In this document: in pieces, positions 13,149 to 24,600 of the stretch
Numbering within the stretch: position 1 is the first letter of the stretch
Layout: every line of letters begins with the position of its first letter
Origin: Epinephelus fuscoguttatus
Lineage: Eukaryota; Chordata; Actinopteri; Perciformes; Serranidae
NCBI RefSeq assembly: GCF_011397635.1
Contig: NC_064754.1
Coordinates: forward strand, 29,802,543-29,866,542
DNA: 64,000 bases
Direction of reading: 5' to 3'
Translations under genes and position numbers: made by a program
The notes under the pieces: generated by a model
Databases searched by the model: none
Seen by the model: the letters and a program-made list of their open reading frames with translations, nothing else
What the model was told of the DNA's origin: nothing

Positions 13149-14275
13149 GTGTGTGTAAGAAAATAAAAGACATTTACACAATAAATTGATGCGGAAAAGG
13201 CGCAAATTGCAGGAAAATGAATTGCATGCAGGAAATTATACATTTGATGTTCAAAATTTTCTAAACCTTTTCTCCCTAAACCCTCATTTCATATGTTGAG
13301 TGCAGATGCATGTGTTAAATTATCACAGTGCAGATGTAATATTCTAGGAACCCTTTCTTTTGTCCTTCCCTGTATCAAACCAGGTAAAAGTCTCACTGGG
13401 ATTAATAAGTTTTTTAAGAAAGACTTAGCCCAGATGCAGTTCACAGTAAAAGCAATGAAACAATTATAAAAGTAACATGCCCAAGCTAAGAAAAATGTTA
13501 TCTTAGACTTGATGAACACATGCTCTTTGAGTTTTGTTTTATAATTGTGTCGAGCTTTTACAAACATAAATGCACATACTGGTACAAGGAAGCCATAAAA
13601 AAGAGACTCACCAATAACCTTCAGATAGTGTGTGTAGCTGACAATGGGCTCTATGTCAGAGTTGTTCTGAGCCTTGGCCACACACTCCAGATTGCCCTCA
13701 TGGTAAGGTTTGACTAAGATGGGGATGACTGCAGTCTCCCAATCCATGGAGGAGTATTCGCCCAGCAACTTGTCATGGTTATCCTCCCTAGAAACGGTTG
13801 ATACTTAGAGGGATTTTCTAGAATTACTCTGTTAATACACTGATTAGATTTAATCTGAACAAATACTCACTTATATAACTGGAACAGGACAGTGTCATTC
13901 CATGGGTAGGTATCCAGTGCACACTCAAAATCTACAACGCTTTTCACCAATGCCTCTGAAGGGCCAATAAGTACTGGACGCACCAGAGTTACCTGACCTA
14001 TCAATACAATAAAATAGAATAAAACAAAACTGCACAAACACTCAACAGAAAGAATCAGGAGCTACAAAATGATACTAATTGACTAGACATGCACTAACAC
14101 ACACTCAAACAACAACTGACTTACTGCTCTCCTTGAGACAGTAGCACAACCCTGTAGAGAGTGAGAAGATATCAAATCAATTACAAGAGTTTCAAATTGT
14201 GAAATCTAAGTGTGCTGCAGTGCATTTAATGTTGAGCATCTTACCCAGTGTGACCACAAAGAAGGAAGGAAACAT
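5707..14275 (-). CDS. Ig gene B: four-Ig-domain FCRL/PECAM-like type I membrane receptor, at the IL-40 syntenic position
   Basis: Exons: 14275-14245, 14151-14125, 13997-13871, 13787-13612, 12816-12630, 9950-9844, 9747-9478, 9397-9092, 8193-8092, 7989-7962, 6274-6229, 6107-6042, 5766-5707. All have GT-AG borders and the frame closes on TAG, giving 510 aa. Residues 1-19 are a signal peptide split by a 27-bp mini-exon. Ig1 is 20-120 (FEC...LEC), Ig2 121-218 (LRC...YKC), Ig3 219-308 (VTCQSTKGSLPITFSL...LQCQANN), Ig4 309-410 (FYC...YHC), and the membrane helix about 418-440. The 66-residue tail is acidic, with three tyrosines (449, 465, 474) that do not fit the ITIM consensus. Ig1 and Ig2 are each split by a phase-2 intron, unlike paralogue A. 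Ligand and function are unknown; FcR-like or adhesion roles are family inference. Intron 5 (12629-9951) holds a hAT element and a smaller inverted-repeat element; intron 10 holds a MITE. Confidence 0.82.
6301..6868. mobile_element. TIR MITE in Ig gene B intron
   Basis: Left end cagtgcactcaaatcaaaaata and the inverted right end cagttcaccccaaaatcaaaaa, each continuing into a ctgatttat/ctattaatcag segment, form inverted repeats of about 60 bp. No ORF of note. It lies between cytoplasmic-tail exons 6274-6229 and 7989-7962. Confidence 0.65.
8004..8024. repeat. poly(A) tract at an exon acceptor
   Basis: A run of about 20 A on the plus strand is a T run on the coding strand, directly upstream of the acceptor of the 7989-7962 exon of Ig gene B. 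It serves as polypyrimidine tract. The rest of intron 8194-9091 shows nothing recognisable. Confidence 0.7.
10650..11256. mobile_element. TIR element with internal duplication in Ig gene B intron 5
   Basis: The left end atttatacttctacattgag...cggcattgctacg is mirrored by the inverted right end atctatacttgtgcagcagac...acgccgtagcc. Inside, a segment of about 190 bp (gctaatttatac...atgccataggc) is present twice, near 10778 and 10968. Non-autonomous. Confidence 0.55.
11365..12432. mobile_element. non-autonomous hAT-type transposon with 8-bp target-site duplication
   Basis: The element spans 11373-12424 (1,052 bp). Its ends are caggggcggaaatccc and, inverted, taggggcgaaaatccc. The flanks 11365-11372 and 12425-12432 are identical (tgccaacc), an 8-bp duplication as hAT transposases make. 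No transposase ORF is present. Internally, a unit of about 115 bp starting tacctgtctgtaggctctcc is tandemly duplicated at 11941 and 12056. The insertion lies in the intron separating the two halves of the Ig2 domain of Ig gene B and accounts for about 40% of that intron. Confidence 0.85.
12908..12950. repeat. (GT)n microsatellite
   Basis: GT tract in Ig gene B intron 4, close to the Ig2 exon acceptor; a second tract lies at 13100-13156. Confidence 0.9.
13100..13156. repeat. (GT)n microsatellite, imperfect
   Basis: GT tract with GTAT and GC interruptions in Ig gene B intron 4. Confidence 0.9.
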
Positions 14276-15782
14276 TCTTGAAGAAAAATTGCCTAATACT
14301 ACTGTATACGTCAAATGCGATTACGCTACACTGTGTTATGGTGGAGTTTTAACAGTGGTTAGTGGCACTGTGGGTGAAAAAAATTCACACGCACTTAGAA
14401 ACATGTGCAGATAGCTGATAGCGATACACCTCCCTGCGGTACCCGTCATCGTAACGACTTAAGATGTCAAGTCAAGTCATTTACTCACTGGTGTTATACA
14501 TAGTCTGTGTGTGTTGCAAACAAAATTATATAAACTATAAAACTATTAAATTAATTGAATAATTTCTTAATTTGCACTGGGGCCCATCATATTAGTGTGC
14601 ACTGGGGCCTGTTGTAACTACCTTACACCACTCTGCAGGGGTGCAGGGGACACGTCCTCCTCAATATTTAGAACATGTGCATTTGTCCCCAAAAAATAAA
14701 AACATTAAAGTGGCAGAGGATTTTAAAGAACTGCTAGAACGTGAATCATAGATGGAACAATGCCTCCAGTAATGTGGGTGGTGCCAATATCCAACCTCAA
14801 ATGCAGTGGTTGGCATCTGCCATTAATTTAAGAGAAGCTGAAACAACTATGCAGGATTAAAGGAAAGGCGTACTATGGCAATTCCACCTTAAGCTGGTGC
14901 ATAAAAATTCATCAGACCGCAGGAAATAAAGTGTGTGATGCTCAGACTTTAATCAATATGTATGAAAATGTGAATTTCAAAGCAACGTAAGTCAGGAATC
15001 ATAGAGCTCCCCAGGAATGAGTCCTAAAACCCGGTAATGAGTTAGTATTTTAGCACACATTTTAGCACTTTCTTTGCCTCAGAGTCAGTGGGCTTTTTAA
15101 GTGGGTTTTTGGTTAGATGCCTGAAATAAGGTCTGTAATTAACACAAGCTGAAGAGACTTCTACATTTTGTTCTATGACATAAAGTATGCCAGTAAATAC
15201 CTTGCTTGTAAATTTTGAAGCTTTTAAGTGCCTTACAGAAGGTGGTTGCTAACAAGTGGCTAAATGAGACAACAGAGAGTCATCATGCTTTTGTCAACAC
15301 GGCTTCACAGTCTTGTTATGGTGGCAATGTTAAGTCATGCAACTGTGGTGTTAAATGTTTGTTTGCCACAGAGCTTATTTTTTGCAATAGTACAAAATCG
15401 AATGGAAAAATTCCAATGGATTTTTGATGAGGGAACCAAGCCGATGCTAGCTTTTACATCAGCCTACAGAAAAACGTCATCCCTGGGGCACTCTATTGTG
15501 AAGAGGTGAAGGTGTAATCAAGCATAATTTCTTTGAGTGGTTTGACTGAAAAAAAAGACAACAAAACATCCCTTAGAATTTAATTTATTTAATTTAATTT
15601 TTATTTGCAAACACATGACAATATACAGTAATTTTGCTTGAAATAAAATCTGTTACTATTTTTAATTGAATGTTCCACCAGTTTCTTAAAAGCAATTTGG
15701 CAGCTCAGGAAAATTCCTAATTTCCATACCTGCAGAACAATAAAATATGACTGCAGATTAAAAATAAAATAATGAACAACTT
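14276..15782. other. spacer between Ig genes A and B
   Basis: This 1.5 kb must contain the Ig gene B promoter and leader at the left side and the Ig gene A 3' untranslated region at the right. AATAAA signals on the minus strand occur at 15605-15600 and 15589-15584, about 180 bases after the Ig gene A stop. No other gene, RNA or clear repeat is visible. Confidence 0.5.
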
Positions 15783-18700
15783 TCATGAAGAGATGATCGA
15801 TTTGACAGGAGATGCAGGTTCTTCCTGTGTCACACTGTGATCTCTACGATCTAAAAGAGAGAGAGAGCAGTCATTTTATTTCAGTGCACACAGAGATCGT
15901 TAATAAAGGTCAAATCTGATATGTATTTGTTTGTCCATTCTTTAACAGTTGCTTTTGTCTTATATGGATGTAAAGTTTCTGAACAGGTAACACTTTGATT
16001 TACATGTCCGCAACTTCCTTATAATTTCTTAGAAGATGGAAGAAACATTGTAATTTGGTACAGTTATAGAGAAAAATGTCTTAATATACTCACCTGTGTT
16101 GAGCTTATTAGCAGTTTTTTTTTTAATTTCCAGAGGAATTTCCTGAAAAGCCATACATTTTTAATTGTATGCTTGTCTGTGAACAAATTTCACAATTTTG
16201 CATATTGTGCAGGCCTGTGGTGCACTGACTTAAAAACTCTTTAAGTTACAATTGAAAGTACTGTATTTCCTTAATAGTTTCCTGATTATTTTGTCAAAAG
16301 ATTCCTGATGACAATTATTCGAATTTGTACTAATAGAGAAAATAGCCCCAGTGTTGAATTAATTTTCCATTGATTAATTCCAATTAATTGCTATTTTATC
16401 CTTGAGAGTCTTTTGGCAAAAATGTCAAATATATGAAATGTGTGTCCTGGTGAGCGTACAATTCAAACTATATATGTAAAATAAGGTTTCCAATAATGAA
16501 TGAATAATTCAATAATATTTGCTTTGGTTTAAATGGAGCTGTACCTTCAAGGAAATTCCTATTTTCTCTATAATTAGTACCATGCTGTGTAGTTCTGTCC
16601 AGAAAACATCATAGCAAATGGGATATTGTTATTGTTGTAAAATAAAGCACTACTGTGTCCATTCTTTATATAATTACTACCCAGTTATAAAGTATTTTCA
16701 GAAACTTTACAGTTACATATCACTTCCTTTCTATAGAAAAGTGTTACAGGACAGTATGACACTGATTCAAAATCATTGTGTTTACATGAGTGTTGTGCTC
16801 TGTTTGGTGGTTTTCAAGCCTGTGTACCTCATTCTGAACATCGAAGTCTATAGACGAAGTATCTTCCTCTTTGCTTCCTGACTGGGACCTGGGTGCAGAC
16901 TGAGGAAGTGCGCCAGAACTGGGAATGGAAGGCACAAACACTTAAATAGACTGATTTTAGCTACAAAAAAAAAGGAAAAAAGTCCATAAAGATAAAACAT
17001 ACTTTGTTGTGACAATGTGGGCATGAGCTGTGAAAAAAATGAGAAATGGAGACATCAGAATAGTTCATACAAACTCGGCTACGCATTTAAAGTCAGCTGA
17101 TTTGTCCCTCACACATTAACAAACACACACCTTGCTTGTGTTCAAACATCTTGTACACGCAGCCTACACCCACTGCCAACATCAGAAGAAGGAAGCAGCA
17201 GAACACTATGGTAATGACCTCTGTGGTGTTCATGGAAACCTCTGTGGTGTTCATGGAAACCTCTGTGGAAGAGAAGGGACACGTCCAGTGAAGTATTACA
17301 TACTGTAGAGGCAGCACGTAAGGCATCTAAATATACAGTATGTGCTTTTACTTGGTAGTGTTTCAGTGGCAGATGTTGCTCGAGGCATGGAGCAAAGGAT
17401 CCTGTCTGATCACGAGTAACAAGTGTGTTGGGGTACAGTGAAGAGCACAGAGACAACACAAGATAAGACATGATAAGACAAGAAAAGACAAGACAAGAGG
17501 AAAGTTATAAAAAGGCACATGACAAATGTTAAGTTGAGTCCGTATTCAAAAGAGTTACACAATAAGATTGAGAGCACTTCCATATCTGTACGGTAAATAT
17601 GTGGATGGCAGCTGATTAGCTTAGCTTAGCATGAACACTGGAACGTGAAAACAGCCAGCCTGGCTCTCTCCAAAGGTAAAAGCACCTCTAAAGATAACTA
17701 GTTAATACATTATATATTGTTTGTTTAACCTATACAAAAAAATGGAAGTGTAAAAGTGAAAATTTGGCATCTTACAGAGGGTTACATGCCAGACTACTTC
17801 TCAACCCAGAGCCTTAACTGGGGACTGCCCATTGTTCAGACAACCCAAAATTCTGAAGCCCCTTTAGTCTGAAAAATGTCCCACTCGACCAAAAGCCCAT
17901 TTCTCCAACAGCCCATTATCCCAAAGATCTATGCTTATTGCTCTGAAGTCCAGACTCTCCGAAAATCCACATTGACTGGAGTTAAATGACCAAACCGCCA
18001 GAACAAATGTTTGCATTTCACGTTTCTGTAAACCACAGATTTGTTACTTTTGTACATTATTTTGTAGCTGACACGTTGAACATTAATGTTTCTCAACAAC
18101 ACTGTGATGAATGTGTGGTTAGGTTTAAGAAGAAAAACTACTACTACTACATTTTGGCCTAAAACATCCGCGTTTGGTGGCAAAAAAAAAGGAGGAACAA
18201 GAGAAGGAGGGGCATGCCATCAAAAAATAGCGATCACCCCACTGTGACAGCAAAACTCGATTGAATGAACATGTTTATTAGTAAGCTTTAGAGGTGTTAT
18301 TCTGTGACCTTTGGAGGCGGGCTAGCTGTTTCCCCCATTTGCAGTCTTTATGCTAAGCTAAGTTAACTGGCATCTGGCGGTATCTTATTTACTGTACAGA
18401 CATGAGCATGATATCAATCTTATCACCTTAGCAAGTCTGGGTAAGCAAACAAATAAGCACATTTCCCAGAAATGTTAAACTACTCCTTCAAGATTACTTT
18501 AATTGGACACCTAGTTTTAATGTTTTCACCTGTCGCTTGGACCCGCACAGCTGCACTCTCCACCCAGGGCCCGGAGTCATCATAGCTGTCCCTGGCCCTG
18601 CAGCGGTAATGCCCAGACTCCTCTGGACCAAGCGTGGCTAGAACAAGGGTTTGTCTATGTGTAGATAGAGCATAGTGAGACAAGACAGACTGAATATAGG

Positions 18701-20988
18701 AGTCCATATATGTCTCAGGGGGAAGGACAGAGTCATTCAAGAGCCAGGAGACGTAAGGGAAGGTTCCTCTGCTGACTTGACAGCTCAACCTGGCAGCAGC
18801 CAGTTTGGAGTCAGCGCTGTAGAGATATTCAACCTCCACTTTGGCATCACCTCCGACTGGGACTGGGCAAACGGAGGGGAAGAGAAGGAAAGAAAGATCA
18901 ACAAAGAGTGGAAGGAAAGGAAGGCAGTCACAGAGAGACTTATTTCTTTCACATTTCTGTGTAGCTCATACCCACTTCCAGAGTCACAGGATCACTCATC
19001 AACTTCTGCACTTCAGTATTCACCCGACATTGAGCCATGCCCATGTCCTGCCCGGGCACCATGGTGACAGGGAACCAGGCAGCGAGGGATTCAGTAGCTG
19101 TGACAGATCCCACCTCTTCGTCATCTATTAAAAGAGAGATGTTGACTGGAAGACTTCCTCTTGTTGACCAGCAGGTCACATTTGCACTGTGACTGGCTCC
19201 CTCTTTCAAGATTGAGAAAGAGATTCTTGGCTTGGAAACGTAGACTGGTGGAGGAATAAAGAGGGGGGAAGATGGGAAGATACATGTGAAACAAATCTAA
19301 CCAACATTTCAGACAGGTGTTTTTTTGTTGATACACACCTTTGACTGTCACCTGGAACTCGAAGCTGCTGGAAAACCTCCTGATGTCCTGCACCGTGGAC
19401 CAAGCCATGCAATAATACCATCCCGCATGTTCTGGAGTCACATTCTCCATCACTAGCTTGTTACCAGTGAGGTGAAGAAGGGGAGAGGTTGAAGACGTCA
19501 CTTCCCTCCTGTTGAAAAACCAGGTGTAGGAAAGGTGGGACCCCTTTGAGACACTGCAGCTCAGTACGATGTGTGACCCCTCATATACCACGGGGGGGAA
19601 GGGTTCAGAAGTCACTCTGGTGTTCGATGCTGGAGCTAGAGGTTAGGAATGATAGATGGTTGGGGAGGAGAGAAAAAAGTCAGATTTGGGATTTTTGTCG
19701 TCCAGTAAAGTAACCGTGATATTAAAAGTTCTATGCAGACTTTTCAGTCATCTAAGCCCCTAAACCATTTTTAAAATTATGTTTAGGGAAAACATTATGG
19801 TTTGGGTTAAAATTAAATGATTTCTGACAGAAAGCCCTGAAGACAAACTTATCCCATGTGCCGAAATACCTGTAAAACTAATGACATTCCCATCAGCCTC
19901 AGCTGTCAGCCTACTTTGTGTTTTATGCTGTTTGACCCTTCGCTAAGTTCTGTCCTTGTACGAAGACTGACCAATCATAACGTAGCATCTGGCCGGCTCA
20001 GACCAGGGTCCGACAACAACACAGCTGTGCTCCATTGACTCTAATGCAGTGGTTTCAGACTTCCTTCATTTATAGGCTGGTTTTGTGGATTTGGAGCTAA
20101 ATGTTGTGCCTGGGGCACAGTGAATTGTGCCTATAGTTAAGCTTTAGCTCCTGTTTTTGTGCCTGAATAAGCTTTTTTGTTTTCCAGTGCAGTTAGTTAC
20201 AGTGAGGGCTCCATGCTCGCTCCGACAGATTGACGGACCAACACAAAGAGTCAGATGCTTCACATGGTAACTTTAAAGCTCTAACAGGATGAATGCTTTT
20301 TCTCTCTCTGCGTATCTTTTACTCACTGACTACACTCAGCTTGATGCTGTTGCTGACTCCTGTGCTTTCTCCTGCCGTGGCTTTACAGTGGTACGACCCC
20401 TCTGATGTTGCAGCAACTTTCAGGAAGAACGAAGCACGTTGGTCTTCTTGGAGATCAGCGGCTGTGTCAATCACAACATCACCATCGTCCAGCTCCAGCA
20501 GCAGCTCGTAAGTGACTGGCAGAGAGGAGTGAGTTGCATTACACCGAAAAGCCACCCTCGAGCCAAGGTAGGCCATGTCAGGACCAGTAAGCACTGGGCG
20601 AAGAGAGATCGATCCACCTGAAGAAAGACATGAAACACTGGATGGAGCCCTGAAATTTACCCATAACACCTTTTTAATAGAATATGAGCAGATACAGCTA
20701 CCGAAGCATTTTATTTCAGGTTATGAGATCAAAGAATAATATCTGAAAAGTTCTGAACCACTGAGAACAAACTTTAGATGTCACAGCCAGCTGAGCTCCA
20801 TATCTCACATAAGCACCTCTGCAACAAACTTACTTATCTTGCTGAAGAAACTTGCCAGAGCTGAAAAAAACACACGTTACAGTAAGAATATTAAACCAAT
20901 AAATTATTAATACATGCAGCCATTTTAAAGCGATGTTGACTAACTCACCCAAAATTGGCAGCAAATTATGGGTCCGTAGATTCTTCAT
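15783..20988 (-). CDS. Ig gene A: four-Ig-domain FCRL/PECAM-like type I membrane receptor, tandem paralogue of gene B
   Basis: Exons: 20988-20949, 20860-20834, 20617-20327, 19635-19339, 19244-18972, 18862-18530, 17262-17131, 17027-17003, 16918-16828, 16142-16094, 15850-15783. The frame closes on TGA, giving 541 aa. The signal peptide (1-22, ending LALASFFSKI) is split by a 27-bp mini-exon exactly as in gene B. Ig1 is 23-119 (FRC...YHC), Ig2 120-218 (LSC...YYC), Ig3 219-309 (VTCWSTRGSLPVNISL...AQC), Ig4 310-420 (LSC...YRC), each in one phase 1-1 exon. The stalk carries EVSMNTT twice (a perfect 21-bp duplication). The membrane helix is about 437-457. The 84-residue tail has no tyrosine beyond Y457 at the membrane; SIDFDVQNE has Phe where a phosphotyrosine motif might sit. 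Its ATG is only 671 bp below the tmc8 stop, same strand. A MITE fills most of intron 6. Confidence 0.84.
17224..17265. repeat. 21-bp direct duplication inside the Ig gene A stalk exon
   Basis: The 21-base unit gaggtttccatgaacaccaca (coding strand) occurs twice head to tail, encoding EVSMNTT twice just outside the membrane and adding a second N-glycosylation sequon (NTT). Confidence 0.85.
17555..18492. mobile_element. long-TIR MITE in Ig gene A intron 6
   Basis: The left arm (ctgtacggtaaatatg...ttagcttagcatgaacactgg...ccaaaggtaaaagcacctctaaag) is the inverse of the right arm (cctttggaggcgggctagctg...cttatttactgtacagac...aaactactccttcaa). The arms are about 200 bp. No ORF. A related end fragment (tttaaaggaatattacaacatttt) lies near 23712-23790 in a tmc8 intron. 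Confidence 0.7.
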
Positions 20989-21658
20989 AACAGTGCTCCG
21001 TATTTATCTTGGACATTGTTTTTCTAGCTCGGTTCAGTGTGTGCACGTTTGTGTGTGTGTGTGCGCGTGCGCGCGTGTGCTGTTATGTGCATGCGTTTGT
21101 GTGTGTAAAAGCTAGGGGTGTTTCACGTGTGTTGCAAGTAGATAACATATAAGGCTGCGTGTTTGGTTTCATTTTAAGTAACACAAATAAAGCTAAAGGG
21201 TTTACTGAGCGGGATATTTGAAAAAAAAAAAAACACTCACTTTATTTAACACAGGTAAATTGACATTTGGAAACACAACCAAATACTACAACCACCACAT
21301 AAATGATGATAAAAATTACACTTATAAGCATAAATTCTTAATTTACAGACAACTAAAAACACAATGTCCCTGTCAAGCTTCACAAACTTACAAAGACAAT
21401 AAAAAAAGAACAAAATTTTCAATGCCATAAAAAATGACTGCAAACTGACAATTAAGGTTAAAATAACACCTTTGCAGAAAGAGGCCATAACTGCATTTCA
21501 TTTCTTTGTACATCATGTAACTGGAACAGAAAAAGTTCATTACTACTTTGACTTTTTATTTTCAGCCACCCCAGTCATTCCCAGCTGCCGTCAGCCAAAG
21601 CTAGGCTTTATTTTCAAGTGTCTGTGGATGAACGGGCCTGACAGCTTGAGGACTCTAA
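20989..21658 (-). other. compact tmc8 3'UTR / Ig gene A promoter spacer
   Basis: tmc8 and Ig gene A are on the same strand with only 670 bp between stop and start. AATAAA signals on the minus strand at 21612-21607, 21560-21555 and 21246-21241 could end tmc8 transcripts. The Ig gene A promoter must then lie within about 250 bp upstream of its ATG, where I see GT/GC alternation (21040-21080) but no TATA box. Read-through from tmc8 into Ig gene A is possible. Confidence 0.45.
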
Positions 21659-24600
21659 TCAGTTTGCATCCGTGGAGGGGTGGTCTTTCCAGTGGTGGAG
21701 GGGGGCGTCTTCTTTGATGGGTGCAGAACGCACTCTGAGGGGGTTTCTCTGACGTCTGAGCATCGTGGCGTGCTGTTTCACCAGGAAACGCTTATCTGAG
21801 CTGCTCTGTGAGGAAACCACATACAAATCTATAGACACAACATGCACACAGATACACTAGAGAAGCATAATAATAACAGGCACAGTAGTTGATGATTCAC
21901 TTGCAACAACCAAATCAACTATTTTCTTATCTTTTGTCTGTGACTAATTTGTAAATATGTAAATGTTTGATGACATGTGACTTACCATAACCAGCATGTC
22001 TTTGAGTCTCTCGATGGCCTTCTGATTGGCTCGTCCCCGTGACACATATGAGGTTAAGATTATACTGAGGAAACAGAAGCAAGACCAGCAGATCAGATGA
22101 AAGTACTGTGTGTCTATTTTAAAACAGCTTGTATCCACTGATGATTATTACTTTTACACAACATGTATGCCGCTGTACACACAGTGCTTCTAGTTCTCTT
22201 ACACAAAGGTTGAAACAGTCTTAAAGCAGATTATACCTGTTTTCCTTCAAGCAGCAAAAACTCATCACAAAGCAAATACAGAGCCAGTGTTTGCCTAAAC
22301 CTGTTGCATACTTACATCTCAGCCAGTATGAGCGGCAGGGCAAAGGCCTCAGAGGCCAGGTAGCGGAGAGTGGTCTGTGCGGCGCCTGGCAGACTGTTCA
22401 TACACACTCCTGTCACGTTAAACAGAGTTTCTCCATTTCCAAAAGGACCACAGGAGGAACTGGAGAAGAAGGTGGAGAAACAAATTGAAGAAATGAGCAA
22501 CAGAGAAAAGTTAAATATAAATGGGATCTTCGAGTGGTAAAAGAGCAAATAGATTTTTTATATTAACAGTTTAACAACTACAGAAACAAGAAACAGCATT
22601 TAAAATTACACCTAGACAGTATGTTCACTGTACATTAGTCAAAATAACAAAAACAGTACATGTTTTTGTTCAGTGCAGCTTCTTGCTGGTAGAGGTTGAA
22701 GCCCAGTGCGGCTGCAGCCATGAAGAGGCCAAGCAGCAACATGAAGTGGAATAAAACGGATGAGCTGGAGGCACGAAACATCCTCTGCTCTGCCACACAG
22801 CACCGCAGGACTGTGAACTGAAGACAGTGTTGGAGAGAGATAGACATTGTTAGAAAATGTTCAAATACAGGTGATGGTTACTGCAGCATCATGGTCACAA
22901 CTCTGTCATTGCAGAACCATGTACCATAGACTGGGTCAAGAGGGAAACAAGGAGAAACAGAACAAAACAAAATTTGATGAAAAAAAAAAGAAAGAAGCTA
23001 TTTAATGGTGCTATATACAACATTAAGAGTCTGGGCTGGGATTGCCTTCACATGGCTCTCAGCTCTGATGACCTCACAAGCACACATGGAGGTGGTTGAG
23101 ATGAAACTGCAGCAGCTAGCTTTGCTAACAGGCTAACAGCGCTAACAACAACGACACTGCTGACAGAGCCAATAGAGGTAAAGCAGGTTATCGGGATGAC
23201 CTGAGGGGGAACCAGAGAGTGGTGGAGCAGGGGTAAAAGGTAGGGTCAATAGTTTCAATCTGGCCCCCTGTTAGGAAGATAAGGAGCTCCCAGACCTCAT
23301 TGTTTTCCTAATTTGCAGACATTCTCGGGCGCTTTTCTTCTTCGAGTTAGCTGCTAACTGCTATCAGTTGCTTTAAATCTTCCAGCGGTGGGTGGCATAC
23401 ATAACATGTTGTCAAAATATCATAGCCATCCTGCCGGCTGTCCCTTTAACTCAAAGGTTGTTTCTACGCTGTTACTACTTCTGATGCCAGCTTAAAGGTG
23501 AGACAACTCTGTTCTCGCATTCCATGATTGTACCTTTTATACAGAACAGCGAGGCGTCATATCGGTGTGAAATTCCCACCCTGAAGTGTATATGTTCGTA
23601 TGTATGCCAGTATGACATTACCTCACTATATCTTTACATAGCATATACTGTAGTTGTTTGCTGCTACATTAATGTTCAAAATCTCATATATAGAACATCA
23701 ATGTAGATTATTTAAAGGAATATTACAACATTTTGAGAGACTTTCTTAGTTGTTTTCTTGTCTGGAGTTAGGTGAGAGAAATCTTCTCTTCTAAATGTTT
23801 TTTCCTTAAAAAAAAGTGGAATTTGTTAATATAATTTGCACAAAATAATATAATTTTTCTAAACAAATAACATCCAGTGAAGAAGTTTACTTATTTCTAT
23901 GTCCTTCACCATCAGGTACTGTTATTATTTTAATATTGCTGCTTTGGTACTTCCAAATTACTAATTTCCATTTGTTTATTTCATATCTGAATACCTTGAT
24001 CAGATTGGTTATTGTGACATCCATGCCAGTACAGGATGCTGAATGGGATGTAAACATTGAGAGATACAAAGAGGGAGGTACAGACAGCTGAAATAGATGG
24101 ACCATAACTCTCATGTCCCAGACAACCTTTTTGATGTAGAAGGTGGCCATCAGTGTGACAGTTCCTATCAGAGGCAGCAGAGGGCAGTAGTAGACTCCCA
24201 CCCAGGACACTGTTTGACCATACACCAGATCCAACACATTGAAAGGGATCAGGAAGCGCTGTTTCCCTGACAACCGGGCCAGCAACGATAAAGGATACTT
24301 CTCCTGCACCAGCCTGTCAGACAGAGGAAAGATAGTTTGGGCAGAGAATTAATGACACTTGACTACATAGTTTAACTGAGCTTTAATCTTTCTACAGATT
24401 AGCCAAACTGCTGGGGAATGTACCCAAGAACGACATCAAACGCACTGATCTTTCCATTCAAACCCCAAGGCTGACTAAGAAAGAAAAAGACTGTAGATCT
24501 CAAACAAACCCACTTCCTGGGGTAGTTCATGAGAAAGGCGTTGCAGAAAGTTGCGAGGAAGTTGAAGATACACAGCTTGTACATCTCTCGACCAATCCTG

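Noticed and set aside
12878-13243. Long His/Thr-rich open frames at GT tracts (also at 47841-48080 and 61249-61611)
   Set aside because: Low-complexity translation of dinucleotide repeats; no gene structure.
16828-16941. Upstream acceptor ttaag|tgtttg for the Ig gene A tail exon
   Set aside because: It shifts the frame to a stop within the exon. The acceptor cattcccag|ttctgg at 16919 keeps phase through to the last exon.
5707-20988. Naming the Ig genes pecam1, fcrl5 or il40
   Set aside because: Domain architecture and motifs fit a broad FcR-like/PECAM-like family. No single orthologue can be named without trees, so no symbol is given.
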